64,000 nt of DNA, taken from contig CALKRF010000024.1 of NCBI GenBank assembly GCA_937990665.1, positions 1 through 64,000 on the forward strand, given 5' to 3'. Position numbers and translations under genes: made by a program. The notes beneath the pieces were generated by a model that made no database searches, was not told the DNA's origin, and worked only from the letters and a program-made list of their open reading frames with translations. Below are positions 7,955 to 16,151 of this stretch, piece by piece. This DNA comes from an uncultured Atopobium sp. GTDB lineage: Bacteria; Actinomycetota; Coriobacteriia; Coriobacteriales; Atopobiaceae. Numbering within the stretch: position 1 is the stretch's first letter; each line of letters begins with the position of its first letter.

Positions 7955-8581
7955 GTATATCTTACCATTGGAGGAAAAACGAAGAAAGACAACCTCATAG
8001 AGCTCATGTATGAAAGCGCCGGTCGCATCACTACTAAACAGGCACGTGAGGCGGGTTTTTCGTCGAGCATGTTGCAGCTGCTCGTCTCTCAGGGCGTAGC
8101 GGTCAAGGAGAGCCGTGGGGTCTTTGCACTCGCGGATACACCGCTAGATGACTTCGCCGTCATCTCGCTTCGCTGGCCGAAGGTCGTCTTTCGCTGCAGT
8201 AGTTCGCTCTACCTTCACAGCATGACTGATATTGTGCCGGGTGTGTACGAGATCTCGCTCCCCCGGGGATACAAGGAAGATGGCATAGTAGGGGAGTTTC
8301 CCAACTGCCTTGTTTCGCATGAGGGCAAGGGGCTCTATGGTTTGGGCGTGGTGCAAGGTGAGTCTCCCGCGGGCACACCGCTGATGCTTCACGACCGCGA
8401 ACGCAGCATCTGTGACCTCGTGATGGCACGTAGACACGGTGAGGCTGACGTCCAACTTCTCGAACAGGCCATGAATGCGTACTTTGACTCTCCCGAGAAG
8501 GACTTGCCCAAGCTGATGCGTTATGCAAAGGTCATGAACGCAACTGCAGAGATTCAGATGTACTTGGAGGTGCTGTCATGA
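7946..8581 (+). CDS. AbiEi-type antitoxin (type IV)
   Basis: 211 residues. An N-terminal winged helix (NLIELMYESAGRITTKQARE, then a FSSSMLQLLVSQGVAVKESRGVFAL segment) is followed by the AbiEi body: SLRWPKVVFRCSSSLYLHSM near 75-95 and RERSICDLVMARRHGEAD near 150-170. AbiEi proteins are transcriptional repressors that counter the AbiEii nucleotidyltransferase in an abortive-infection type IV toxin-antitoxin system. The stop overlaps the next ATG by four bases. The exact start is unsure: the ATG at 7946 lies within a putative operator, while GGAGG at about 7973 has no good start codon at normal distance. Confidence 0.85.
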   Translation: MIAVYLTIGGKTKKDNLIELMYESAGRITTKQAREAGFSSSMLQLLVSQGVAVKESRGVFALADTPLDDFAVISLRWPKVVFRCSSSLYLHSMTDIVPGVYEISLPRGYKEDGIVGEFPNCLVSHEGKGLYGLGVVQGESPAGTPLMLHDRERSICDLVMARRHGEADVQLLEQAMNAYFDSPEKDLPKLMRYAKVMNATAEIQMYLEVLS

Positions 8582-9423
8582 CAATCCTCAACGATGCGAG
8601 CCTGAGAGGCAAAGCGAAGGCTCTGGCAAAGAAGCACGGCCTTTCCGCCCAAGAGATTATGCAGCGCTATTTCTTCGAGCACCTTCTTATGAGACTAGAG
8701 AGGACGCAGTACCGTGAACACTTCGTCATCAAGGGCGGGTTGCTTCTTTCCTCGATGATGGGTGTCGCACAGCGCACCACCATGGATTTAGACGCGACTA
8801 TTAGAGCTCTGACAGTGAGCGAAGAGACAGTTGCAGCTGCCATGCGAGATATTTGTTCCATCAACTTAGGAGATGGGATTGACTTTGCGTTCGAGCGAGT
8901 AGAGCCCATCCGCAAGGACGACGACTACGGCGGATTGCGTGCGCATCTGACTGCGACATTCGGGCGTATGAGGACGCCATTGAAGGTTGATGTCACGACG
9001 GGTGATGTCATCACCCCGAGGGAGATTGAATACCAGTTCCTCACCCTGTTTGGGGAAAGGTTGATTCATTTGATGTCGTACCCGTTAGAGACGTGTATCG
9101 CAGAGAAGTTCGAGGCGGTAGTGAAGCGTGGTGTCGCTACCACGCGTGCTCGAGATCTGTACGATCTCGCCACGCTCGTAAGACTGTACGAACAGACGAT
9201 TGACTGGGAGACGCTGCGTGAGGCTATACAGCGCACCTCGGAGCATCGCGGTTCCTCAGACATTATGAAAGACTATGAGCTTGTTAGTCGAGAGATTGAA
9301 GGCTCCGATGAAATTGCCCGCATATGGAGCGCATATACGCGTCTGAATCCATATGCCTCCGCGGTCTCAGTGGTGGATGCCATGGACGCTGTTCGCATAA
9401 TCGGGAAAAGAGTCAATCTCTGA
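8578..9423 (+). CDS. AbiEii-type nucleotidyltransferase toxin
   Basis: 281 residues, ATGA overlap with the AbiEi gene. The family motifs are visible: KGGLLLSSMMG (about 50-60) followed by R.TMDLD (65-71), the nucleotidyltransferase metal-binding region; then LKVDVTTGDVITP (about 138-150) and the helical segment CIAEKFEAVVKRG..TTRARDLYDL near 170-195. The last is the AEK...R.KDFYDL pattern typical of AbiEii. Such toxins transfer nucleotides to tRNA acceptor ends or similar substrates and arrest growth during phage infection. The pair appears intact. Confidence 0.88.
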   Translation: MTILNDASLRGKAKALAKKHGLSAQEIMQRYFFEHLLMRLERTQYREHFVIKGGLLLSSMMGVAQRTTMDLDATIRALTVSEETVAAAMRDICSINLGDGIDFAFERVEPIRKDDDYGGLRAHLTATFGRMRTPLKVDVTTGDVITPREIEYQFLTLFGERLIHLMSYPLETCIAEKFEAVVKRGVATTRARDLYDLATLVRLYEQTIDWETLREAIQRTSEHRGSSDIMKDYELVSREIEGSDEIARIWSAYTRLNPYASAVSVVDAMDAVRIIGKRVNL

Positions 9424-9593
9424 GGAGCGCATGAGATTAGTGAGGTTTTGTTGCGACGAGGTATGCGAATTTGAAACTCATCTTCTCGCGATGACGAAGC
9501 CTCATCATAAACAATAGGTATGTAGCCACCCGATGAGTTGAAAGTCTCATTTTCCCAGTCACTCACCCCGCTGAGTACATGAAAACGGGTTAT

Positions 9594-9614
9594 GCGACCA
9601 TTGAGTGGGAGTAG
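9594..9614 (+). repeat. guaA-end copy D (likely right att)
   Basis: GACCATTGAGTGGGAGTAG (9596-9614) differs from the guaA end at one position and keeps the stop codon. It lies 171 bases after the AbiEii gene and marks a likely right boundary of the island that starts in guaA. Confidence 0.7.
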
Positions 9615-9706
9615 TTGCATCTCAAAACCTTCGCTACTAACATTTTTTGCGTCCTTATTTTCTCCAGTTTTTAGGTGAACAAAGCAGTAACGGGATGGGA
9701 GAGCGG

Positions 9707-10030
9707 ATGAAAAGCTTTGCGGAACTTCTCGACAAGGTGGATGCGTTCCATGATTTGAACGTGGGCTTCTGTGGTTTTGAGGAGAAGGCCTTCCATTTGA
9801 TCATTGAAGATCATTCGGAAGTTAGGAAGCCGACCGATCTTAGTGGCGTACCTACAGTGGCGCACATCCGGGCAAACGAGGTGAGTAACTTCGTTTTATC
9901 ATTGGATGTGGCTATGCCGACTGTGCTCTATGAGGTTGTAGAACCAGAACCGGGAAAGCTCGGGATTTATATGAACAACGGCCAGATTTTTATAGAGGCC
10001 GAGGACATTGATATCCAGCTTTGTGAATAA
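9707..10030 (+). CDS. hypothetical protein
   Basis: 107 residues, acidic, no signal peptide or membrane segment. The ATG at 9707 has GGGAG five to seven bases upstream and is preferred over the upstream in-frame codon at 9647, which lies close to the att-like copy. The sequence (KSFAELLDKVDAFHDLNVGF, later IFIEAEDIDIQLCE) belongs to no family I recognise. It is the first gene outside the att-bounded segment. Confidence 0.65.
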   Translation: MKSFAELLDKVDAFHDLNVGFCGFEEKAFHLIIEDHSEVRKPTDLSGVPTVAHIRANEVSNFVLSLDVAMPTVLYEVVEPEPGKLGIYMNNGQIFIEAEDIDIQLCE

Positions 10031-10091
10031 AACCTGCTAAGACGGCTTCGGCTGAGTCGCACAAATTCAAATTTGATAGAAGGTAATCAGG

Positions 10092-10415
10092 ATGAATGAA
10101 TTTAATGAATATGTTCGCGAAGTCTTTTCTGTAGCAGGCGATATTACCATAAGATCCATGATGGGCGGATATCTTGTGTATCTTAATGGCAAGTTGATAG
10201 GTGATATTGGCGATAATGAACTGTTTTTGAAGAGAACGCCTACATCGGATAGGTTACTTGCTGATTCAGAATTGCGTTATCCGTATGAAGGCTCAAAGAC
10301 ACTAATGCATGTATTTGATAGATTTGAAGAGACGGCGCTTGTTCTGGAACTTCTAGATGGTATGTATGCTGAGCTTCCGGAAAAGAAACCTGTGAAAGCT
10401 AAAAGAGAAAGATAG
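10092..10415 (+). CDS. TfoX N-terminal domain protein
   Basis: 107 residues: the whole protein is one TfoX/Sxy N-terminal domain. Characteristic are IRSMMGGYLVYLNGKLIGDI (20-39), a LFLK segment and the closing L.ELLDGMYAELPEKKP. In Gammaproteobacteria the two-domain Sxy/TfoX activates competence genes; single N-domains are widespread and without known function, so no competence role is claimed. The gene lies 61 bases after the preceding one, with an AAGG ribosome site (GAAGGTAATCAGG). Confidence 0.8.
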   Translation: MNEFNEYVREVFSVAGDITIRSMMGGYLVYLNGKLIGDIGDNELFLKRTPTSDRLLADSELRYPYEGSKTLMHVFDRFEETALVLELLDGMYAELPEKKPVKAKRER

Positions 10416-10478
10416 ACTTCAACTGCACGAAATTGTTTCATATTTTTTTGTTTGAGTGAATTATGTTAATTATAAATT

Positions 10479-10550
10479 TTGCCGATATCGGCAATAAATA
10501 TCCTCTTTTGCTATAATAATCTCATCAGTTTTTGCCGATAGGGAGGTGAA
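10479..10550 (+). promoter_or_regulatory. Fic gene promoter with 16-bp palindromic operator and half-site
   Basis: A perfect palindrome, TTGCCGATATCGGCAA (10479-10494), covers the -35 position of a promoter whose -10 is TATAAT (10512-10517). A half-site, TTTTGCCGATA (10530-10540), lies between the -10 and the ribosome site GGGAGG. Two copies of TTGCCGATA around the promoter are what an autorepressor would bind; the gene product has its own N-terminal HTH. Sequence pattern is seen; binding is inferred. Confidence 0.65.
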
Positions 10551-10555
10551 GCTCG

Positions 10556-11455
10556 ATGGGATTTCTTTCTGCAGCAGAGATTGCTGAGCTCTGGGGCATA
10601 TCCGAGAGAAGTGTACGCAATTATTGCGCTAATGGCCGCGTGCCAGGTGCTTTTCTCGTGGGAAAAACCTGGAACATTCCTGCCGATGCAGTAAAACCTT
10701 CTCGAAAAAACGCTAAAACATCATCAACAAGTCCGCTGCTTTCGCGCTTGATTGAAGAAAAGGTCTCAAAAATAAAGGGTGGCATTTACCATAAGCTCCA
10801 GGTCGAGCTTACCTACAACTCTAATCACATTGAGGGAAGCAAGCTCTCCCTCGATCAGACACGCATGATTTTTGAAACGGCAACCATCGCTGTTGAAGAA
10901 AATCCTGTTCACATTGATGACATTGTAGAAACTCAGAACCACTTCCGCGCTATCGATTACGTGATTGAGCATGCAAAAGACCCTCTTACAGAGGTCACCA
11001 TTAAAGAACTTCACCGCATTCTAAAAACGGGAACTACAGATTTTGTAAAAGATTGGTTTGCTGTTGGAGATTACAAACACCTACCAAATGAGGTCGGTGG
11101 GCGAGAAACCACTCTTCCAGAAAATGTTGCCAAAGAGATGAAATTGCTGTTAAAGGCTTATAACTCAAACAACTCTCATGCCTTCGAAGACATTGTTGAT
11201 TATCACGTTCGATTTGAACGCATTCATCCATTTCAAGACGGCAATGGACGTGTCGGCAGGTTGATCATGCTTAAAGAATGCCTTGCTCATAACGTTGTTC
11301 CGTTTGTCATTACTGACGACATGAAGTCTTTCTATTATCGTGGACTCTCTAAGTGGGATAAGGAGAACGGCTATCTTCTTGATACGTGCCTTACAGCTCA
11401 AGATAGATTCAAAGCCACGCTGGATTACTTCCGAATTCCGTATGGTGATAAGTAG
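10556..11455 (+). CDS. Fic-domain AMP transferase with N-terminal HTH and built-in inhibitory helix
   Basis: 299 residues. Residues 1-45 form a MerR/excisionase-like HTH (AAEIAELWGISERSVRNYCA, then VGKTWNIPADAV). Residues 85-95 hold SNHIEG, matching the (S/T)xxxE(G/N) inhibitory motif that blocks ATP in class II Fic proteins, with Glu at about 93. The catalytic Fic motif is HPFQDGNGRVGR starting at His 224, complete. Such enzymes transfer AMP to hydroxyl side chains of target proteins and are held inactive by the inhibitory Glu. The fused HTH and the palindrome at its promoter point to self-regulation. No separate antitoxin is needed or seen. Target unknown. Confidence 0.88.
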   Translation: MGFLSAAEIAELWGISERSVRNYCANGRVPGAFLVGKTWNIPADAVKPSRKNAKTSSTSPLLSRLIEEKVSKIKGGIYHKLQVELTYNSNHIEGSKLSLDQTRMIFETATIAVEENPVHIDDIVETQNHFRAIDYVIEHAKDPLTEVTIKELHRILKTGTTDFVKDWFAVGDYKHLPNEVGGRETTLPENVAKEMKLLLKAYNSNNSHAFEDIVDYHVRFERIHPFQDGNGRVGRLIMLKECLAHNVVPFVITDDMKSFYYRGLSKWDKENGYLLDTCLTAQDRFKATLDYFRIPYGDK

Positions 11456-11961
11456 GTGTAACTGCTTTTCTCGTTTTAACGTTATAGTGCTGTTTTAGAT
11501 CAATAGACGTCAGTTTATTGCGCTTGCAGTCGATGAGCTCCTTTTGGATAACGAAAGACCCTCGTGAGCCGTTGCACCACTTCCTCAGGGGAGGGGATTC
11601 ACCGCGTCTTTCGCATAGTGGTAGGTCTTGATCAACTTGACCCCAGCAACCTCGCAACTTCTGCCGCGGAATAGATATCCTGCACTGTGTGAAGTCTTTC
11701 TGAGGTAAATGTGGTCTGTCGTATTCTGCCCTTTTCATCGCGATGTCGCCTCCTTGGCTATCGCGGTTTTCTTTTTTTGCAACATGCATCAGGGGCGCAG
11801 GTCAACGGAAAATGGAATAGGTCCTATGGGAGCTTTTAGTTCCAGCAGGCATGCTGATGCGGGCTTTATCGTCTCCCCACTCTTTGATATTCGTTCGGCG
11901 TCGCCTAGAATAAACAATACTGAATTAATATTCAGCATTGAGAGGATTTGAGGAGAAAATT
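11456..11961. other. non-coding stretch with relic of an HTH gene and TetR operator
   Basis: About 500 bases. On the minus strand, a ribosome site GGAGG and an ATG near 11738 begin a frame that soon loses sense. Fragments in shifted frames read DIYSAAEVARLLG and KLIKTYHYAKDAVNPLP, the look of a decayed excisionase or MerR-type HTH gene. The right end carries the palindrome of the TetR gene. The open frame at 11709-11951 has no protein character. Confidence 0.4.
11915..11940. promoter_or_regulatory. TetR operator O1
   Basis: Inverted repeat with 11-base arms CAATACTGAAT and ATTCAGCATTG and a 4-base spacer TAAT, one mismatched pair. It lies 21 bases before the TetR start. The same 11-4-11 layout occurs twice before the ABC gene. 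Confidence 0.75.
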
Positions 11962-12531
11962 ATGCAGGTTCTCAAGGAAGAGGTGCGCGAACGCATACTT
12001 GCCGCCGCCGTCCAGGTGTTCTACGAGAAGGACTTTCGTAGCGCGAAGTTGCAGGACATAGCGAGGCTCGCAGACGTGTCGGCAAGCCTACTGTACTCGT
12101 ACTTCAAAAACAAGGAGAAGCTATTCGAGGGCGTCGTTTCGTCTGCTCCCTTCGACTTCAACCGGATTGCGCTTGAAGAAGAATCTATCATTGCGAATAC
12201 GCCCTCTGAGAGGTACCAGATTGCCGCCGAGGGACCCCTGCTCAACATGCTGGCCCATCATAAGTTGCTGGTTATCTTGATCGACAAGAGCCAGGGCACC
12301 GCCTACGAGCATGCGAAGGACGACTTCGTCGAGAGCATTGAGCGACACATCCGATACATGGTGAACGAGCGCGCGTCCCTGCGCTACCCGGACCTGCTCG
12401 CCCACGTGCTTGCGAGCAACTTCGTGGAAAGCCTGATGGAGGTGGCCCGCCACTACAGCAACGAAGACGAGGCCCGCGACATGCTGGCGCTCATCGCGCA
12501 ATGCTACTACGAAGGGGTGAACTCCCTGTGA
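11962..12531 (+). CDS. TetR-family transcriptional repressor
   Basis: 189 residues from the ATG at 11962 (ribosome site GAGGAG). The N-terminal HTH is typical: RERILAAAVQVFYEKDF, then KLQDIARLADVSASLLYSYF, then KNKEKLFEGV. The C-terminal helical ligand domain is not of a family I can place. It precedes, on the same strand, the GC-rich ABC/ECF transport operon and shares with it three palindromes of one design, so it most likely represses itself and that operon, with a transported metal-chelate or drug as possible signal. Confidence 0.9.
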   Translation: MQVLKEEVRERILAAAVQVFYEKDFRSAKLQDIARLADVSASLLYSYFKNKEKLFEGVVSSAPFDFNRIALEEESIIANTPSERYQIAAEGPLLNMLAHHKLLVILIDKSQGTAYEHAKDDFVESIERHIRYMVNERASLRYPDLLAHVLASNFVESLMEVARHYSNEDEARDMLALIAQCYYEGVNSL

Positions 12532-12569
12532 CAGAAATTCCTGCCACTCTATTCCGATACCCTGACATT

Positions 12570-12595
12570 CAATATTGAATTTTAATTCAATATTG
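12570..12595. promoter_or_regulatory. TetR operator O2
   Basis: Perfect inverted repeat with arms CAATATTGAAT and ATTCAATATTG and a 4-base spacer TTTA. Each half is almost a palindrome itself, and one more T/A pair extends it outward. Confidence 0.75.
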
Positions 12596-12639
12596 ATATA
12601 GTTAGTCTAGTCAAACTGAGATAGGCCTTAATCTACTTA

Positions 12640-12665
12640 CAATATCGAATCTATATTTAGTATTG
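12640..12665. promoter_or_regulatory. TetR operator O3
   Basis: Imperfect inverted repeat with arms CAATATCGAAT and ATTTAGTATTG, spacer CTAT. It ends just before the ribosome site (AAGGAGAGG) of the first ABC gene, so a bound repressor would also cover the start of the transcript. Confidence 0.65.
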
Positions 12666-12678
12666 AAGGAGAGGTTCT

Positions 12679-14439
12679 ATGAAGGGCAAAGGGGAATTAG
12701 CCAGGGAGATGACGGCGAAAAGTCGGCTCTCTAATGCCATGCTTCTGACCAGGGTGGTCCTTGGGCTCGTGCCCACGGTTCTCGTAATCTACCTTGTCCA
12801 TCTGTTTTTGGATGGCACCCTCTCGCCCTTGGCGATCGCCTGCGCCGCTGTAGCGATGGCGGCATGCGTGGCGGGGAAAGCGGCATGCATGTTCGCGGCA
12901 ACATGGAAGGCGCATCGGGTGGCGTACTCGTACCTGACGGACATCCGCCTGCGTATCGTGCGTCATCTGAAAAAACTCCCTCTCGGCTTCTTTCAGATCA
13001 GAAGGCCAGGGGACCTCGCGAACGTCATGCGCAACGACGTGGAGCAGGTGGAGGTGTACCTTGCCCATGGGCTACCCGAATCGGCCTCAGCCACTCTGTT
13101 CCCCGCCGCCGCGTTCATCTTTATGCTCGCAGTGGACTGGCGGCTCGCTCTGTGCATGTTGGCGGGTCTGCCTCTCATGTGGCTCGTGAAGAAGGCGGCG
13201 GCGCCCGCTTGGGCGAGAGGTTTCGAGATAGTAGCCCAGTACGCCTCCCGCATGCAGAACAGCCTTATGGAATACGTTGCCAACGTAGCGGTCGTCAAGG
13301 CATTCGGAAAGGAAGAGCGCAAGACGGAAGAGACAATCGGGGCGGCGCGTGATTACGTGAACTGGGCAACGAGCTCGATGAACGATGTCTCGGTCCCTAT
13401 GGCGCTCATCGCCTTGTTCATGGAGTTCGGGACGGTACTCGTGCTGATTGTGGGAACGTGGCTTCTCTCCACGGGCGGCATATCCATCGAACGTCTTATC
13501 TTGGCCATGGTGCTCGCCGCCGCCTTCACTTCCTCAGTGGCCAAAACGGCGACCCTGCAACACTACCGCTTCATGTTTGACCAGGCTATGACGGGCATCG
13601 AATCGGTGCTGGGCGTCAAGACCCCAGACCTCATCGAGAGCTCCGAGGAGCCTCGCATGGGAGACATCGAGCTAAACGGAGTCTCGTTCTCCTACCCAAA
13701 GAGCGAGGAAGACGGCAACGAGAGGAAGCAGGCTCTCAACTCGATAGACCTCATGTTCCGCAAGGGAAGCACCAACGCACTCGTAGGTTCCTCGGGATGC
13801 GGGAAGAGCACCCTCGCGAGCTTAATTATGGGATTCTGGCAACCTGACAGCGGGCGCGTCACTGTGGGTGGACAGGACCTTTCCCAACTTTCCGAAAGGC
13901 AGGTGTCGAGACTCTTCTCCATAGTCCAGCAGGACGTGTTCCTCTTCAACCAGAGCATCGAGGAAAACATTCTTATCGGCCGACCAGGAGCAACGCATGA
14001 GGAGGTGGTTAAGGCGGCCAAAAGGGCGCGTATCCACGACTTCATCTCCAGACTCCCTCACGGTTACGCTACGGTTCCTGGCGAGGGCGGTGTTCAGCTC
14101 TCGGGCGGCGAGCGTCAGCGCATTTCGATAGCCCGTGTAATGCTGAAAGATGCCCCCATCATCATCCTTGACGAAGCGACGGCCGCGGTCGACGCTGAGA
14201 ACGAGGCCCTCATACAGGAGGCGATAGACGACCTGTCTCGCGACAAGACTGTCGTGACCATAGCCCACCACCTGAACGCCATTCGAGAGGTGGATCAAAT
14301 CGTGGTGATGAGGGAAGGACGCGTGGTTGGTTCCGGAACCCACGAAGACCTCATGCGTACATGTCCTCTCTATCAGGAGATGGTCGACAAGCAAAAGCAA
14401 GTGGACAACTGGGACATCAAGGAGGTTACATCATGGTAA
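12679..14439 (+). CDS. ABC transporter, exporter-fold half (TM plus ATPase), copy 1A
   Basis: 586 residues: six membrane helices in the first 310, then an ATPase with Walker A GSSGCGKSTL (about 373), signature LSGGERQR (about 475) and Walker B IIILDEAT. It forms a pair with the next gene, overlapping it at ATGGTAA. Exporter-fold heterodimers next to ECF components and AraC or TetR regulators are known for siderophore uptake (YbtP/YbtQ, IrtA/IrtB, and the equibactin locus of Streptococcus equi); multidrug export is the alternative. First gene of the TetR-controlled operon. GC-rich codon use. Confidence 0.9.
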   Translation: MKGKGELAREMTAKSRLSNAMLLTRVVLGLVPTVLVIYLVHLFLDGTLSPLAIACAAVAMAACVAGKAACMFAATWKAHRVAYSYLTDIRLRIVRHLKKLPLGFFQIRRPGDLANVMRNDVEQVEVYLAHGLPESASATLFPAAAFIFMLAVDWRLALCMLAGLPLMWLVKKAAAPAWARGFEIVAQYASRMQNSLMEYVANVAVVKAFGKEERKTEETIGAARDYVNWATSSMNDVSVPMALIALFMEFGTVLVLIVGTWLLSTGGISIERLILAMVLAAAFTSSVAKTATLQHYRFMFDQAMTGIESVLGVKTPDLIESSEEPRMGDIELNGVSFSYPKSEEDGNERKQALNSIDLMFRKGSTNALVGSSGCGKSTLASLIMGFWQPDSGRVTVGGQDLSQLSERQVSRLFSIVQQDVFLFNQSIEENILIGRPGATHEEVVKAAKRARIHDFISRLPHGYATVPGEGGVQLSGGERQRISIARVMLKDAPIIILDEATAAVDAENEALIQEAIDDLSRDKTVVTIAHHLNAIREVDQIVVMREGRVVGSGTHEDLMRTCPLYQEMVDKQKQVDNWDIKEVTSW

Positions 14440-16151
14440 GGGAGATTCTTGAGCAGATGACTCCTGTCGGCCGACGCATGATGGCCATAAGCATTGTCTC
14501 CTTCTCGATCTACGCGCTTTCAAGTGTGGCGATGGCCTTCGTCGTTCTCGCAGCAATCCATTCGGTCCTGGCTGGATCTGCCGACCTCATTCCTTACTGG
14601 ATAGAACTTATCTGCCTTCTCCTTGTCAAAGGGGCAAGCGGCATCGTGGCCGACAAGCAGAAGCATTGCGCAGGATTCAACCTCGTGCTGAAAATCAGAA
14701 TAGCCATCGTCAGGCGTCTGAAAAATCTCTCCCTCGGCTTCTACACGGGAGAGCGCCTGGGAGAGATTGGCGACATCGTCCACAAGGACATCGACAACAT
14801 GGAGATGGTAGTGGGGCATCTCTGGACGAGAATGGCAGCTGACTTCATCGTCGCAGCTATTCTGCTCGCAGCTGCAATCGTCGTCGATTGGCGCATGGCG
14901 TTACTCATGATCTCGACCCTGCCCATAGCACTGGCCTTTCTTACGGCGGGACTGAGAAAGGCGCAGGTCCTCGAAGGTAAATGCGGCGACGACGCAGCAG
15001 ACATGACAAGCCTGTTCGTAGAGTACGTGAAGGGCATCCCACTGCTGAAGGCCTTTGCCGAAAGTGAGGCTCTCGATCGCAGGCTCGAGGCAACGGTGTC
15101 GAACTTCGGCGAGAGCAGCAAGACAGCTTCGCGAAACAAGGCGCTCGTGCTGTCCGCCTACAGCTTTACGGCGGACCTCGCCTTCGTGGTCATGGCGGCA
15201 GGCGGTGCACTGCTCATGTTGAATCGCTCCTTACCCCTGTTCGTCTATATCGGCTTCATCGTTGCGAGCGTGGAGTTCTACAAGCCGTTCTTCGCCATGG
15301 AGTCACACTGGATGAACTACCTCAAGGTGAGGGACAGCTTCCGCAGGATAGAGAAAATCGTCTACGCGCCTGCCGTCCCAGAGCCCAAGGAGCCGCATGT
15401 GCCTTCATCGCACTCGATCGAGTTCGACAGAGTGCGCTTCTCCTACGGAAGGGACTCGTTCAAGCTATCCGAGGCGACTTTCACGGTCCCCGAACGCACT
15501 ATGACGGCACTCGTGGGCGAGTCCGGATCAGGCAAAAGCACGCTGACCAACCTCCTGCTGAGGTTCTGGGATGTGGACGCGGGAAGTGTGAGTGTCGGCG
15601 GCGTAGACGTGAGAGACATTCCCTACGATGACCTTCTGGCCTCCATCAGCGTCGTCATGCAGGACGTTCGGCTTTTCGCCGACACCATCGAAGAGAATAT
15701 TCGCATCGGAAAGGCAAACGCGACACACGAGGAGGTGGTGGAGGCGGCCAAGAAAGCCTGCATCCATGAGTTCGTAATGTCGCTCCCCCAGGGCTACGAG
15801 ACACCTATCGGGGAGAACGGTGTGGGTCTCTCGGGCGGCCAAAAGCAGAGGCTGTCTGTCGCGCGGGCATTCTTGAAGGACGCCCCCATCCTCGTTCTCG
15901 ACGAGATGACAAGCAACGTAGACCCGGTCAACGAGGTGCTCATGCAGAGGGCAGTCTCTGCGCTGGCGCAAAACCGTACGGTGCTTGTGGTGGCACATCA
16001 TCTAAGTACCATTCGCTCTGCCGATCAGATAATCGTGATGCAGCAGGGGAAAATCGTTCAGAGGGGCACCCACGAGCAGCTTCTCGAGGAGAACGCAGGC
16101 TACTACCGGACCCTTTGGGAGCAGGGGGCCAAGACGGAAGGACGAGCATGA
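14433..16151 (+). CDS. ABC transporter, exporter-fold half, copy 1B
   Basis: 572 residues from the ATG at 14433, which has AAGGAGG eight bases upstream and overlaps the preceding stop. Six membrane helices, then an ATPase with Walker A GESGSGKSTL, signature LSGGQKQRL and Walker B ILVLDEMT, with M in place of A after DE. It pairs with copy 1A as a heterodimer. The stop overlaps the ATG of the ECF ATPase gene (ATGA), showing one translational unit for exporter-fold pair and ECF system. Confidence 0.9.
   Translation: MVREILEQMTPVGRRMMAISIVSFSIYALSSVAMAFVVLAAIHSVLAGSADLIPYWIELICLLLVKGASGIVADKQKHCAGFNLVLKIRIAIVRRLKNLSLGFYTGERLGEIGDIVHKDIDNMEMVVGHLWTRMAADFIVAAILLAAAIVVDWRMALLMISTLPIALAFLTAGLRKAQVLEGKCGDDAADMTSLFVEYVKGIPLLKAFAESEALDRRLEATVSNFGESSKTASRNKALVLSAYSFTADLAFVVMAAGGALLMLNRSLPLFVYIGFIVASVEFYKPFFAMESHWMNYLKVRDSFRRIEKIVYAPAVPEPKEPHVPSSHSIEFDRVRFSYGRDSFKLSEATFTVPERTMTALVGESGSGKSTLTNLLLRFWDVDAGSVSVGGVDVRDIPYDDLLASISVVMQDVRLFADTIEENIRIGKANATHEEVVEAAKKACIHEFVMSLPQGYETPIGENGVGLSGGQKQRLSVARAFLKDAPILVLDEMTSNVDPVNEVLMQRAVSALAQNRTVLVVAHHLSTIRSADQIIVMQQGKIVQRGTHEQLLEENAGYYRTLWEQGAKTEGRA

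Noticed and set aside
10092..10415. Competence role for the TfoX-N protein, linked to the GGCGAGAA octamer
   Set aside because: Single TfoX-N domains outside Gammaproteobacteria have no shown role in competence; no uptake genes are in the window.
11709..11951. 80-codon open frame on + before tetR
   Set aside because: Runs through the TetR operator and has no plausible ribosome site.
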